From NCBI RefSeq assembly GCF_002377945.1, contig NZ_DFQV01000019.1, positions 9,535-73,534 of the forward strand: a DNA stretch of 64,000 nucleotides. Direction: 5' to 3'. This stretch comes from Psychrobacter sp. UBA3480. GTDB taxonomy: Bacteria; Pseudomonadota; Gammaproteobacteria; Pseudomonadales; Moraxellaceae. A program made the translations under genes and the position numbers. Below the pieces are notes generated by a model. The model ran no database searches and was not told where the DNA came from. It was given only the letters and a program-made list of their open reading frames with translations. Below, piece after piece: positions 1 through 8,564 of this stretch; position 1 is the first letter of the stretch, and every line of letters begins with the position of its first letter.

Positions 1-179
1 GATACCATCTGCTCGTTGTACTTAAGATACAAACCAATACGTGCAAAAGCGTATGGTGAATGCCCGTAGACTTTTGTGGCTTTGGCCACTAGATCATCGA
101 AGCCTAGCTCGTTCATAGCAGCAACGGCTACTTTGTATTTAGTGGTCGGTTTAATGGTTTTTCTCATTAACCTTTGCAT
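1..179 (-). CDS. hypothetical protein, 3' part cut by window edge
   Basis: An open frame runs from an ATG at 179 to the window edge on the minus strand, giving about 59 residues that begin MQRLMRKTIKPTTKYK and continue without a stop. A good ribosome-binding site (AGAGGG, about 7 bases upstream) supports this start. The protein is basic and helical with no motif I recognise. It is divergent from the HTH gene starting at 333, so the 150-base gap probably holds both promoters. The function is unknown and the C-terminus lies outside the window. Confidence 0.6.
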   Translation of the reverse strand, partial: MQRLMRKTIKPTTKYKVAVAAMNELGFDDLVAKATKVYGHSPYAFARIGLYLKYNEQMV

Positions 180-274
180 CGATAAACCCTCTTATTACTG
201 TTATTTTTAATATAGCAATTAGAGGCGTATAAGTCAATGTATTTTATTAAAATTAACATCAATAAACTTTATTA

Positions 275-302
275 TTGACTATTTATTTTAAAATGATATA
301 AT
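275..302 (+). promoter_or_regulatory. sigma70-type promoter for the 333 gene
   Basis: TTGACT (275-280) and TATAAT (297-302) are separated by 16 bases and lie about 30 bases before the ATG at 333, which is preceded by an AAGGAG ribosome-binding site at 320-325. Both boxes are near consensus. Confidence 0.7.
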
Positions 303-332
303 CTACAAATAGTAAACTTAAGGAGAATAAAA

Positions 333-941
333 ATGACCGTTTATGCTAAGCATAAGCCCGATTTGTCTATGATTGAAGAGATAGGGGAGCTTAACCCAGA
401 AGCTCAGGTTGTAGGCCTTGGTTACACATCAGCCAACTATAAGAAGGTGTTGTCTTTGTTAGGCAAAGATGTGAGCAATAGCATATTAAAGAGTGTGAAA
501 ATTGATGCTCAAGAGAGTACTGACGCTAAAAACAATACCAAAGATCTTGATTACATCAAATATGAAAACTTGTTGATCGCTGCACAAAAGCATCTTGATA
601 AAGAAGGTATTAATTTACGTGATGAACTGCCTGATTTTGGTTATTCACCATATAACTTAGCTATTATTCATGCAGACACTGGATTGAAGCAGCCTGATTT
701 TGCAAAACTTCTTGGTATATCGGTCGTCGATTTGCGTCGTAATCTCGCCACAATGACCTCCTTTACTCATTTTGAGGCGATGCCTAGTGATACTTGGTCT
801 TACGTCCTGACGGTCTATTTACAGGCCTTATTGGCTGTAGATAAGCGTCTGCGCAAAAGACGCACTGCACAAAACCGTGTCTTTACCGAAGTAAGTACAG
901 AACGTGCCTTAAGATCGCCAACTATCGAGATTAATGCGTGA
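333..941 (+). CDS. putative HTH DNA-binding protein
   Basis: A 202-residue soluble protein. Around residues 110-150 there is a helix-turn-helix-like segment (GLKQPDFAKLLGISVVDLRR) followed by a short stretch with a conserved-looking MPSDTW. The same arrangement (GLTQTKAANLI, then a W about 30 residues on) occurs in the protein at 4419-5315, which suggests a shared family of regulators. A strong promoter and RBS precede it and a hairpin terminator follows, so it appears to be a single-gene transcript. I infer a regulatory role; no ligand or target is evident. The basic C-terminal stretch (RLRKRRTA) would suit nucleic-acid binding. Confidence 0.65.
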   Translation: MTVYAKHKPDLSMIEEIGELNPEAQVVGLGYTSANYKKVLSLLGKDVSNSILKSVKIDAQESTDAKNNTKDLDYIKYENLLIAAQKHLDKEGINLRDELPDFGYSPYNLAIIHADTGLKQPDFAKLLGISVVDLRRNLATMTSFTHFEAMPSDTWSYVLTVYLQALLAVDKRLRKRRTAQNRVFTEVSTERALRSPTIEINA

Positions 942-992
942 AGTACCTACTAGTTTGTAAGAATGGTATTTTGCAATCGCTCTGATAACAAA

Positions 993-1027
993 AAACCCAG
1001 TACAATTAATTTTACTGGGTTTTTTTT
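993..1027. terminator. bidirectional intrinsic terminator
   Basis: A stem pairing AACCCAGTA with TACTGGGTT is flanked by an A-run on the left and a T-run on the right. It sits between two convergent genes (ending at 941 and 1043) and can serve both. Confidence 0.85.
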
Positions 1028-1042
1028 GGTGTATCTGTCTAC

Positions 1043-1849
1043 CTACTGCCTTTGAGACATTGATGCCTCAAGCATTTTCTCTGTAATATAATCCAAGTCT
1101 TCATCATGTTCGTCAAAACCTACCTCTAGTAAGTATTCTATGACCTTATCTTCGTTTTTGTATTCAAAATAAACCACTTTCTCATTTATAGTTTCTGACG
1201 TTGGTAGAGGCTCTTTACTGTCTGCCGTACGGGCACAAACCACCCATTTATTGAGGGGTGTTATCAACACAAGATAATGCGTGTAAGGGCCTCGAACCTT
1301 AAACTCATAGCCATACTCTGCAATTTCTTGAGTGTGCTTAACAACAGTACAAACCTCTTTGGCCTGCGTGTAAACTGTAGGAAGAAACCGTGTTGGTAAC
1401 GATAGAACTTCGCCACCACTATCAACAACATCTAATCGGATAAAGTTGGGCTCATAACCCATTTGTTTAAAGATTTCTCTTTTAATGTGATCTGGAGAGG
1501 TTAGGGCGTCTACGATGACCTCAAACTCTTCTAGTTGATATTCCAGCTGCTTTAATGACTCTACTTCCCCGTTATTCACTATGGCAACATGGGTGTGTTG
1601 TCTTGAGTCTACGCGGATATTGCCATCCCAAATCTCATCATAAGTTGCGCCACTACCTGATATGGTGACTGGTATCGAGATCTGTTTTACTTTACCTGGT
1701 GAATCCAAATCACAGGCGAAACTCACCATGCCAGAGCCTATGCTTTGTATGATGTCGTCGTCATGCAAAACTCTGGTACGAACAAACTGTTTGGTGACAC
1801 CAATTAATCGCCATTCTTTGTTGTTGATTGTGGTGGACGGCTCTGTCAT
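1043..1849 (-). CDS. hypothetical protein, 268 aa
   Basis: Soluble, acidic protein with no signal peptide or membrane segment and no family I recognise. Residues 1-100 are beta-rich (alternating hydrophobics); the C-terminal 60 residues are acidic and helical (DEHDEDLDYITEK). It lies 37 bases downstream of the integrase-like gene on the same strand, so the two could be co-transcribed. It ends against a bidirectional terminator. The function is unknown. Confidence 0.7.
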   Translation of the reverse strand: MTEPSTTINNKEWRLIGVTKQFVRTRVLHDDDIIQSIGSGMVSFACDLDSPGKVKQISIPVTISGSGATYDEIWDGNIRVDSRQHTHVAIVNNGEVESLKQLEYQLEEFEVIVDALTSPDHIKREIFKQMGYEPNFIRLDVVDSGGEVLSLPTRFLPTVYTQAKEVCTVVKHTQEIAEYGYEFKVRGPYTHYLVLITPLNKWVVCARTADSKEPLPTSETINEKVVYFEYKNEDKVIEYLLEVGFDEHDEDLDYITEKMLEASMSQRQ

Positions 1850-1886
1850 TACTTATTTCCCGTGTTGTTTCTCATTTCTGAACGAC

Positions 1887-3521
1887 TTATTTTTTGCGTG
1901 TTACAGGCTTACGCGCTGATTTTTGACGACCTTTTCTGTCTGCTCCGATATTATTGGAGCCGTTACTAGCAGTCGCTCTTATAGCACTGTTAAGTTTAAC
2001 ATGAATAACATTGCTGTTACTCATTAATAAGTCTAATTCACTATCAGCATCGCTACTATCAGAGGGTTCTGCAGCGATATTGTTGTCAGACTCTATTTGA
2101 TTGCACACATCTAAAATCTCAGCAGTACTTGCCAGCGCTAAGCAATTTGATATTTGATTCTCTGTCAATCCATTAACCACGTTGATAATAGAGTCCGGAT
2201 GCGGCTCTACCATACTTCCACCCCAACCATCACTTTGCTTGCCGTAGTGTCGCTCTGCAGTCACGATAGAGGCATGCCCAAACAAAGCCGCCATTAAAAC
2301 AGGATTCATCAAAGATGCTTTGGCATTACTCACTGCTTGATGCCTTGTGCTATAAAGAGTTGGATACATTTTTATTGGTGATTTCCGACTCCAGTTCTTA
2401 CCCAGTTTTATCGCCCTTGTTTTCTCATTAATATAGCTGGCCAATTTCTTTCTGTAGCTGCGATCGATAATAATTTGGCAAGCAGGGTTGGATTCAAGCT
2501 CGTATTTCAGCTGATTTTGTAGTGGTTGCATTACATAGTTGTCAAAACAATCTTCATCTGCAGCGATATCGCGCTCTTTGGCCACCAGTTCTTTTTTCTG
2601 GTGCAACATACTTATTAAAGAGTGAACGCGCTCCAAGTTTTCATCATCCATCTTATCTAGAAGTATGTACCGGAAGCTGCCATTTGCTCTACCGTGAGAG
2701 TCCTTAGAGTTTTTTACTACAAGCACTGGCGCATCATCACTTGGTTTTTTGACACTGCTCTCAATGCCAGGATAGGGCAGCTCTAAAAAAGCTAGGCTTT
2801 GCTTAATAAAGGTTGCATCCTCTGATGACGCGTTTGTATGGCGACCTATAGGGGAGCTGCTTTCATTTTTCAATCGTTCCATCTCTTCTGCTGTGATTAC
2901 TTTGCATGAATACCATTCATTTGGCCGTAATCCTAATATCATATTAACCCGCAAAAACATTCTTAATAAATCTAATCTGGGCTCATCCCCAGATAAGAGA
3001 ATGCTTAAAAGACCTTCATCAAAAAGCTTGGCTTTTCTTGAGCTAGTATTTGATCTCAAGTGCGCCATATTATCTAGGTTTTTTGCAATATCTGATGCCT
3101 CAGAGCTCCAGTTGCTCACTCTTCCATATAATTTGTTCAGATCGTAAACGCTTAATGTTTTTGCAAGGGAAGAAAATATCTGATTGTATTCATCGTCATG
3201 GCCCACACCGTTAGCATTCGCATCCTTCATGTACTCGTAGCACATGGTGAACCCATATAAGATACTTGCTTTATATTGGCGCATAGAGGGCCGCTTAAGT
3301 AAGCCGGTTTCTCGCTTATGCTCAATAATCTCTAGTTCTTTTAATAAATTATTGTAATTTGCCTTGGCTGATCCGTCGCTACTTTTTGTAATGCGTTCAA
3401 TTATATTTTTAAATTTCTTGGAATAGTTGGCTCTGGTCTTAGGAGCCATATTATTCTTTATTCTTTCAAAATTATCACCTAAATTAGCGTGTTCTGTAGG
3501 TATGAACTCTCTCTCTAACAT
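1887..3521 (-). CDS. tyrosine recombinase / integrase-like protein
   Basis: A 544-residue protein whose C-terminal half carries the tyrosine-recombinase signature: box-I arginine in LGLRPNEW (about residue 195-202), a candidate beta-hairpin lysine in KNSKDSHGR, then YSTRHQA (box II, with R-H but Tyr where the first His usually stands), LFGHAS (second His) and HYGK (nucleophile Tyr). About 190 residues of N-terminal helical DNA-binding domain and about 110 residues of low-complexity C-terminal tail (Ser/Asn-rich, ending in KSARKPVTRKK) make it longer than typical 300-400 residue integrases. A ribosome-binding site (AAAAGGT) precedes the ATG. It probably resolves multimers or integrates the element; no attachment site was identified. 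It is divergent from the gene at 3641. Confidence 0.75.
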   Translation of the reverse strand: MLEREFIPTEHANLGDNFERIKNNMAPKTRANYSKKFKNIIERITKSSDGSAKANYNNLLKELEIIEHKRETGLLKRPSMRQYKASILYGFTMCYEYMKDANANGVGHDDEYNQIFSSLAKTLSVYDLNKLYGRVSNWSSEASDIAKNLDNMAHLRSNTSSRKAKLFDEGLLSILLSGDEPRLDLLRMFLRVNMILGLRPNEWYSCKVITAEEMERLKNESSSPIGRHTNASSEDATFIKQSLAFLELPYPGIESSVKKPSDDAPVLVVKNSKDSHGRANGSFRYILLDKMDDENLERVHSLISMLHQKKELVAKERDIAADEDCFDNYVMQPLQNQLKYELESNPACQIIIDRSYRKKLASYINEKTRAIKLGKNWSRKSPIKMYPTLYSTRHQAVSNAKASLMNPVLMAALFGHASIVTAERHYGKQSDGWGGSMVEPHPDSIINVVNGLTENQISNCLALASTAEILDVCNQIESDNNIAAEPSDSSDADSELDLLMSNSNVIHVKLNSAIRATASNGSNNIGADRKGRQKSARKPVTRKK

Positions 3522-3608
3522 AACTAACCTTTTAAATTGAAAGAACTAATGTAAATGTTTTGTGTAAATCTCGTTACTATAATATATAATGAAAAATATA
3601 TGTTGTCT

Positions 3609-3625
3609 AAGTTACTTTATAACTT
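3609..3625. promoter_or_regulatory. operator-like palindrome between divergent genes
   Basis: AAGTTA at 3609-3614 and TAACTT at 3620-3625 form an inverted repeat with a 5-base spacer, just downstream of a TATAAT box (about 3580) and upstream of the 3641 start. The inner 13-mer AGTTACTTTATAA recurs as its exact reverse complement at 42752-42764 in another divergent intergenic region. Confidence 0.45.
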
Positions 3626-3640
3626 AAAAGTAGGTATGCT

Positions 3641-4345
3641 ATGTCTCGCAATGCACCCCTGGTTATTCCGGATAATTTATCCGAAGTTGATGCCGCAATG
3701 ATGCTGAGCAAACTTAAAGATTTGTGCTTAGAGAAACGCGCAAGCTTTTACCCGCCCGCTATTGAGGATGGACTTGTCTTGCTTGATACCGACATTCCAA
3801 TATGGCTCGGAACTCAAGAGGATGTAAAGAGCTACCACCTTAAATATAAAGAGGCTTTTGATCTCGCTCATAAGTTTTATCCTCAAGCGAATTTATTCAA
3901 ACATGCTAATTTACCAGCTAAATTAAAACTACCTAAGATATTTTATAACGTCACTCGTGTCAGCATCTCTAAAAACCCTGCTAAAGATTCAATTTCTTTT
4001 GGTAGTGCTACAGCGGTATTAGCAAGATGCGGTGAGTTTGATAAAAAAGACGAAAAGAATATCATTAAATTCTTTGAAGAAAACCCTGATCGCCGGGTTG
4101 TGTGCCATCGGGAGTTTGTGGACTTTCGTGCTAGAATGCATTTTTTTAACACGATCACTCAAAAGCCTGAAAAAGATACGCATATTACCCAATTTTATAC
4201 AACTGGTCTTATCGTGGCTGCCCATGACATTAGTGCCTTTCAGGTCATTAATAATATAGAGCGTAAGATTAAGAAGTATAAAAATGCCTACAACAACCCG
4301 ATGGCAGACAATGGAACATGGAAGGTTTATGCAAAAAAACCCTAA
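3641..4345 (+). CDS. hypothetical protein, 234 aa
   Basis: Soluble basic protein without a family assignment. Features visible: a mixed alpha/beta central region with NVTRVSISKNP and a charged stretch KKDEKNIIKFFEENPDRR (about residues 128-148), and a lysine-rich C-terminus. It is transcribed divergently from the integrase with a TATAAT box and a palindrome in between. It lies 73 bases upstream of the next gene. The function is unknown. Confidence 0.65.
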   Translation: MSRNAPLVIPDNLSEVDAAMMLSKLKDLCLEKRASFYPPAIEDGLVLLDTDIPIWLGTQEDVKSYHLKYKEAFDLAHKFYPQANLFKHANLPAKLKLPKIFYNVTRVSISKNPAKDSISFGSATAVLARCGEFDKKDEKNIIKFFEENPDRRVVCHREFVDFRARMHFFNTITQKPEKDTHITQFYTTGLIVAAHDISAFQVINNIERKIKKYKNAYNNPMADNGTWKVYAKKP

Positions 4346-4418
4346 TATTTTACATTGAACTCGCTTTTATCCTTACCTCACATAAAATTATAGCAAGCAA
4401 ATCAAGAGATCCTTACAA

Positions 4419-5315
4419 ATGACACATCAGCACCCTCAGACTGCTACTTCTGCAAAGCCTGAAATTTTGGAGTTAGAAAAACCTACATGGCATGAAGCAG
4501 CAAAAAGACGCAATATGCCCTTAGTTCAATGGGCTATTAGTAGTTTAGATTCAGCAGTAGAGGAACAAGATACTGAGAGAGTTGATTTGCTCGATGATAT
4601 CGACTTTTATATTATGAGTGATGGTCAAACGCCTATGCCTTTTCAGGTGGCGGCTATGAGGCATTGGATAGGACTTACGCAAACTAAAGCAGCCAATCTA
4701 ATCAGTACGCGCTTATCGACATACAGAAACTGTGAGTCTACTGATGAGTGTGTATTGATGGACTCTGAGCGTTGGGGTTTGTACGTTGAAAAGGCCACTA
4801 GTAACTTATTAGATATTGAATACCACACGTTACCAAACGCTTTTGGGCGTTCAATGCGAGGTCTTAGCGGCCTTACATACCGCCAACTGAATGACGTATC
4901 AAACCTATCGCAGTCTTATTGGACAACTCGCCTGCGTTTTAAATATCCACCTGCACCAATTGAGATTGAAAGTATCGATGAGCTTATCAAGATCGTCATA
5001 AGAGTTATTAATATGAAGATTAAAACGGGTCTTTTCCGTGAAGCTAAGGCGATGCTAAAAAGTCTTTTGTACTTCGCTTATGAGACACAGAAGGCGAGAG
5101 CAACACTAAATACTGATTTAATATCACCAATGCACACGCTTAAGATATTAATCGAAGAAAACATTGATCCTGAAAATGCCACTACTGTTTCTGGAAAGTC
5201 GAAACAGCAGAGTATTGAGAAAACCAACTTGTACGCCAGAACTATTGAGATTTTGGCCGAAAATGGATTCTTCTTTAGCCCGAAACATAAGAGTATCGCA
5301 TTTGTTGAATCTTAA
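4419..5315 (+). CDS. putative HTH DNA-binding protein
   Basis: A 298-residue soluble protein. Residues about 75-105 (PFQVAAMRHWIGLTQTKAA, then STRLSTYRNC) look like an XRE-type helix-turn-helix, followed by MDSERW. The pattern resembles the HTH of the protein at 333-941. The rest is helical with no recognised domain. A TAAAATTATAGCAAGC element at about 4383-4398, similar to the shared promoter-like motif of this element, and an RBS (AAGAGA) precede it; a strong terminator follows. I infer a transcription regulator. Confidence 0.6.
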   Translation: MTHQHPQTATSAKPEILELEKPTWHEAAKRRNMPLVQWAISSLDSAVEEQDTERVDLLDDIDFYIMSDGQTPMPFQVAAMRHWIGLTQTKAANLISTRLSTYRNCESTDECVLMDSERWGLYVEKATSNLLDIEYHTLPNAFGRSMRGLSGLTYRQLNDVSNLSQSYWTTRLRFKYPPAPIEIESIDELIKIVIRVINMKIKTGLFREAKAMLKSLLYFAYETQKARATLNTDLISPMHTLKILIEENIDPENATTVSGKSKQQSIEKTNLYARTIEILAENGFFFSPKHKSIAFVES

Positions 5316-5340
5316 TAACCTAAAAATTAATACTAAAAAA

Positions 5341-5366
5341 CCCTCAATTAATGAGGGCTTTTTTTT
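5341..5366 (+). terminator. intrinsic terminator
   Basis: CCCTCA-attaa-TGAGGG stem followed by eight T residues, with an A-run upstream, lying between convergent genes ending at 5315 and 5381, so it may serve both directions. Confidence 0.85.
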
Positions 5367-5380
5367 GTTAGTAGTAACCG

Positions 5381-5974
5381 CTAAAACACCTCTTCAAGCG
5401 TCACCTTGTTTTTTTCTGGATATAGTAATTTTGCTTCAAAGAAATCTTCTGCTGTACTAAACCCGTAAATACTGGCAAGCTCATCACCTTTTTCAAGCAA
5501 GACCTTTATACCTGGTTCGTCAGGCTCTAAGTCGGATTTATCAAGAAATAGGCCTAGATATTTCTTTTCGTTAAAAATACTGGCGCGTATGCTATACCAA
5601 TTATTCAAAAACCTAATATAATCTAGGCTTATGTGTAGTAAAGGTTTGCCTGAGTACTTAGAATTCGTTCCGTTATATGTTGCTGGGTGCGCATATCTAT
5701 CAGCAAATACCGCGCAATTAAGTTTAAAGTATCTCCACATGTTGTAAGGCATAGGAGTAATTGGCGAACCAATTGGTATATCTTCTGGATTCTCCAACTC
5801 TTTTCTTAGGTACGTTCTGATGTTGCTGCGTTTAATGTCATAGCACATCTGACATGCCAGCTTCTGACTAATGTGCAAGCCTGACATTATGTTGAAAATG
5901 GTTGTCGGTAATGGGTTTTTTTTGTGTATATTCTCACGCATAACCTCAAACCTGTTAGCGTAATCGGCTGTCAT
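5381..5974 (-). CDS. hypothetical protein, 197 aa
   Basis: Soluble protein with a good RBS (GAAGGT, 7 bases before the ATG). The N-terminal 60 residues are helical and contain LHISQKLACQMCYDIKRS, which might be a degenerate HTH. I see no catalytic motif or membrane segment. It is divergent from the conjugation cluster, sharing a 190-base AT-rich control region with it, so a regulatory role in transfer is possible but unproven. Confidence 0.6.
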   Translation of the reverse strand: MTADYANRFEVMRENIHKKNPLPTTIFNIMSGLHISQKLACQMCYDIKRSNIRTYLRKELENPEDIPIGSPITPMPYNMWRYFKLNCAVFADRYAHPATYNGTNSKYSGKPLLHISLDYIRFLNNWYSIRASIFNEKKYLGLFLDKSDLEPDEPGIKVLLEKGDELASIYGFSTAEDFFEAKLLYPEKNKVTLEEVF

Positions 5975-6135
5975 AGTGTACCTTCGATAATAGTTAGTTT
6001 TGATTTAGTTAGATATACGCATGCATTTTACCGCATATAAATAAATTTTTTTTAAAAAATATGTTTATAAAGTTTTTTTAGTAGTAAGTTTGTATTATAA
6101 TCATACACAATTTAAACAAACTTAAATAAATATAT

Positions 6136-6148
6136 TACAATTTTAGCC
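6136..6148 (+). promoter_or_regulatory. shared promoter-like element upstream of dotJ
   Basis: TACAATTTTAGCC matches the recurrent element TATAATTTTAGCC found before other genes of this window and lies about 20 bases before the 6167 ATG. A further TATAAT stands about 40 bases upstream in the same AT-rich gap. Confidence 0.5.
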
Positions 6149-6166
6149 ACATACTGAGCCAACGAC

Positions 6167-6490
6167 ATGTCTTTTTTTAACAAAAATAAAGCAGATACCG
6201 ATCGGTTTGTCCTTTACAAGCCGGAGCCTCCCAATACTGACATCCACAGTAAGTGGCGCAAGCCTAGTAGTTCCTACCTCGAAAACAAAAGAGCCAAAAC
6301 CCAGCAACTCAGCATCCTAAAAACACTTATTAAACTCTCTAGCGTCTTAAATGTCGCTTTAGGTATATGTGTTTTTTGCGCCTTGATTATGTTGGTTTTC
6401 TTTACAGACTACGAACGCATTGTTTTTGACGATGGAACTTATCTATCGTGCATCATTGAGCCTGATGGCTCGATCGTTACTGAATACTAG
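6167..6490 (+). CDS. small inner-membrane protein, DotJ/IcmM (TraL)-like by position
   Basis: A 107-residue protein with a charged cytoplasmic N-terminus and one membrane segment at about residues 63-84 (VALGICVFCALIMLVFF), followed by a short periplasmic tail. It immediately precedes dotI, exactly where the small DotI-related membrane protein DotJ/IcmM (TraL in IncI plasmids) lies in other type IVB clusters. Sequence alone is too short to prove homology; the call rests on order and topology. First gene of the transfer operon. Confidence 0.55.
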   Translation: MSFFNKNKADTDRFVLYKPEPPNTDIHSKWRKPSSSYLENKRAKTQQLSILKTLIKLSSVLNVALGICVFCALIMLVFFTDYERIVFDDGTYLSCIIEPDGSIVTEY

Positions 6491-6503
6491 GGTAGGTACT
6501 GCC

Positions 6504-7529
6504 ATGATTACACCAAACGACAACTCAAATGCAAAACAGGATGATATGGATACCCCAAAAGACAATTCGCCGGCCGGTCAAGACGCTATTGAAAACGATG
6601 GCAAAATTTCAATCGAAAAGGGTTCGATAGAGCAAGATTTTAACACTAATGACCTAGAAGATGATAATCAGCCTGTTTATGACACCAACTACGAAGACGA
6701 TCACTCAGATGAAGATTACTCGGATGAAGAGTATTTCGATGAAGATTTTACTCCGGTGCCAGGTGTTGATGATGACTTCTTTGAAACTAATCAGGGTTTA
6801 AACGAAGATGAGACTCACGCGTTAGATGAGAAAACTATCTATCCTAAAGACCATTCTGACGAAGCAGCAGTGCTTTTAAGTCAGGCTTATGGCGTAGGTG
6901 GTGTTATTCGTGAAAATGCTCATCTTACTGAAAACATCAAAAACTATCGTCGTAACTTCTTCCTTTCTTGTTTGGTAAGTATTTGCCTAGCGATATTGGT
7001 CGCTGTGTTGCTTGCCGCTTTCATGTCTTATCCAAAGACTAGATACATTCCAACCTACGACAATAAAGCGATTTGTGAAGTTACTCCTGAAAACAATCCA
7101 AACATCACCGATGTATCAATCGCTGACTTTGCAAAAGACGGCATTCTTAATTTATACACTTTTGATTATGTTAACCATGAAAAACAAATCAATGACACGC
7201 TTGATCGTTGGTACACGCCAAAAGGTCGTATCGACACCATTAATGCGATGGCTGCCATTGAGATTTTAGACTTTGTTAAGAAGAAGGCTTTAACTTTGCA
7301 AGCTGGAGCAACATCAGCTGCTAAGATTGAGCAAAAAGGCCGTACTGCTGCAGGCGAACCATACTGGATCGTCCGTTTCCCGCTTGTTATTGACATCTAT
7401 TCAGGCGGCGCGCAACCGGAAGACACTCAGAATTACATTGCTACCGTTCGCGTTGTTGCTAGTACCGCCTCTGCACAGAACTCCAAAGGACTAGGTATAG
7501 TATCTGCCACTCTTGAGACACGAGACTAA
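6504..7529 (+). CDS. dotI: DotI/IcmL (TraM) type IVB secretion inner-membrane protein
   Basis: A 341-residue protein that assembles with DotJ in the inner-membrane part of the type IVB channel. The ATG at 6504 with GGTAGG before it is preferred over the upstream in-frame ATG at 6420, which overlaps dotJ by 71 bases. Residues 1-130 are a very acidic cytoplasmic extension (runs such as DEDYSDEEYFDED), absent from the roughly 210-residue Legionella protein. A membrane segment follows at about 150-173, then the conserved periplasmic NTF2-like domain (AICEVTPENNPNIT, IADFAKDGILNLYTFDYVN, YWIVRFPLVIDIYSG). 15 bases separate it from dotH, so the two are co-transcribed. Confidence 0.88.
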   Translation: MITPNDNSNAKQDDMDTPKDNSPAGQDAIENDGKISIEKGSIEQDFNTNDLEDDNQPVYDTNYEDDHSDEDYSDEEYFDEDFTPVPGVDDDFFETNQGLNEDETHALDEKTIYPKDHSDEAAVLLSQAYGVGGVIRENAHLTENIKNYRRNFFLSCLVSICLAILVAVLLAAFMSYPKTRYIPTYDNKAICEVTPENNPNITDVSIADFAKDGILNLYTFDYVNHEKQINDTLDRWYTPKGRIDTINAMAAIEILDFVKKKALTLQAGATSAAKIEQKGRTAAGEPYWIVRFPLVIDIYSGGAQPEDTQNYIATVRVVASTASAQNSKGLGIVSATLETRD

Positions 7530-7544
7530 ATTAGGTAAAAGATC

Positions 7545-8549
7545 ATGTATAAATTAAAGCCCGCAGTTGCATTATTTGCTTTGTTTTCCTACGGTGTTGC
7601 TAATGCAGCACTACCACCGCCTACGACAATTGATGTCAATGGCGGCGGCAGCAATATTACTAGCCCAGCCATAGCAATCGCTCCACCAAGCGTCCGTGAC
7701 GAACTGGTTAAAAGTACGCGTTCTATGGTTGCTGACCAAGTAGCTGAATATCAGTACAGTCAACTTACGCCAGAAGAGATGTACCGAATCAAAAGTATTG
7801 AACTTGAAAAAGAGCGTATTGGTGCTAACCCTTATTTAAGCATTCCTGAGCCAGTTGTTAGATCGCTTGCAGTCTCTTTAAATCCAGGCGAACAACCGCC
7901 TTTGGTTAGAGTCTCTAAAGACATGCTAACAAGCATTGTGTTTACTGATAATGATGGTCAGCCATGGTATATCGATAAAGTTACTATTAACCGTAACCAG
8001 TTCTCTGATGCCGCCAATATGCCTTCTGGTGAAACAGGTGAAGTAACGCCAACGAACATTCTTACTTTAGAACCTAATGAGAATTTTGTGTTTGGTAACG
8101 TCTCTATCACCTTAAAAGGTAAAGCGCTACCAGTTATCTTAATCCTTGCATCTGGCCAGCCTACTGTTGATATGCGTGTTGACGCTCGAATTCCAGGCCG
8201 TAATCCTGATGCCGCTTATGTACCAGGTGCATCTGCCGTTCGTGCTCAAACTGATATCGATAACGATGCTTTGGCTTTCTTAGATGGAAGCATACCTGAT
8301 CTTGCAGAACCTTTAATAGCAAGTGATGTCGCAGCACAAGGTTGGGAGCATAACAACTCCTTGTATGTGAAATCTCGACTAGATGTTCTTTTCCCTGCTT
8401 ACTCTTCAAGAGCCAGTACAGCAGACGGCGTTAACATCTATCGTTTTGACACAACTACCCCAAATAACTCTATTACTCTAATGCAGCGCCATGGTCAGCC
8501 AGTTACGGTTAGCTTTGAACCAGCCCCGTATTATCAGTATAACCAATAA
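7545..8549 (+). CDS. dotH: DotH/IcmK (TraN) outer-membrane core protein
   Basis: A 334-residue periplasmic/outer-membrane core component that, with DotC, DotD and DotG, forms the type IVB outer-membrane ring. It has a clear signal peptide (hydrophobic residues 7-18, cleavage near VANA). The mature protein shows the family pattern: helical segment LTPEEMYRIKSIELEKER, then the beta-rich domain with SLNPGEQPPLVRV, MLTSIVFTDNDGQPWYIDK and ILTLEPNENFVFGNVS, and a C-terminal beta domain. Length agrees with Legionella DotH (about 360). Tight spacing to dotI and dotG supports an operon. Confidence 0.92.
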   Translation: MYKLKPAVALFALFSYGVANAALPPPTTIDVNGGGSNITSPAIAIAPPSVRDELVKSTRSMVADQVAEYQYSQLTPEEMYRIKSIELEKERIGANPYLSIPEPVVRSLAVSLNPGEQPPLVRVSKDMLTSIVFTDNDGQPWYIDKVTINRNQFSDAANMPSGETGEVTPTNILTLEPNENFVFGNVSITLKGKALPVILILASGQPTVDMRVDARIPGRNPDAAYVPGASAVRAQTDIDNDALAFLDGSIPDLAEPLIASDVAAQGWEHNNSLYVKSRLDVLFPAYSSRASTADGVNIYRFDTTTPNNSITLMQRHGQPVTVSFEPAPYYQYNQ

Positions 8550-8564
8550 AGAGAGGGTATTCAC

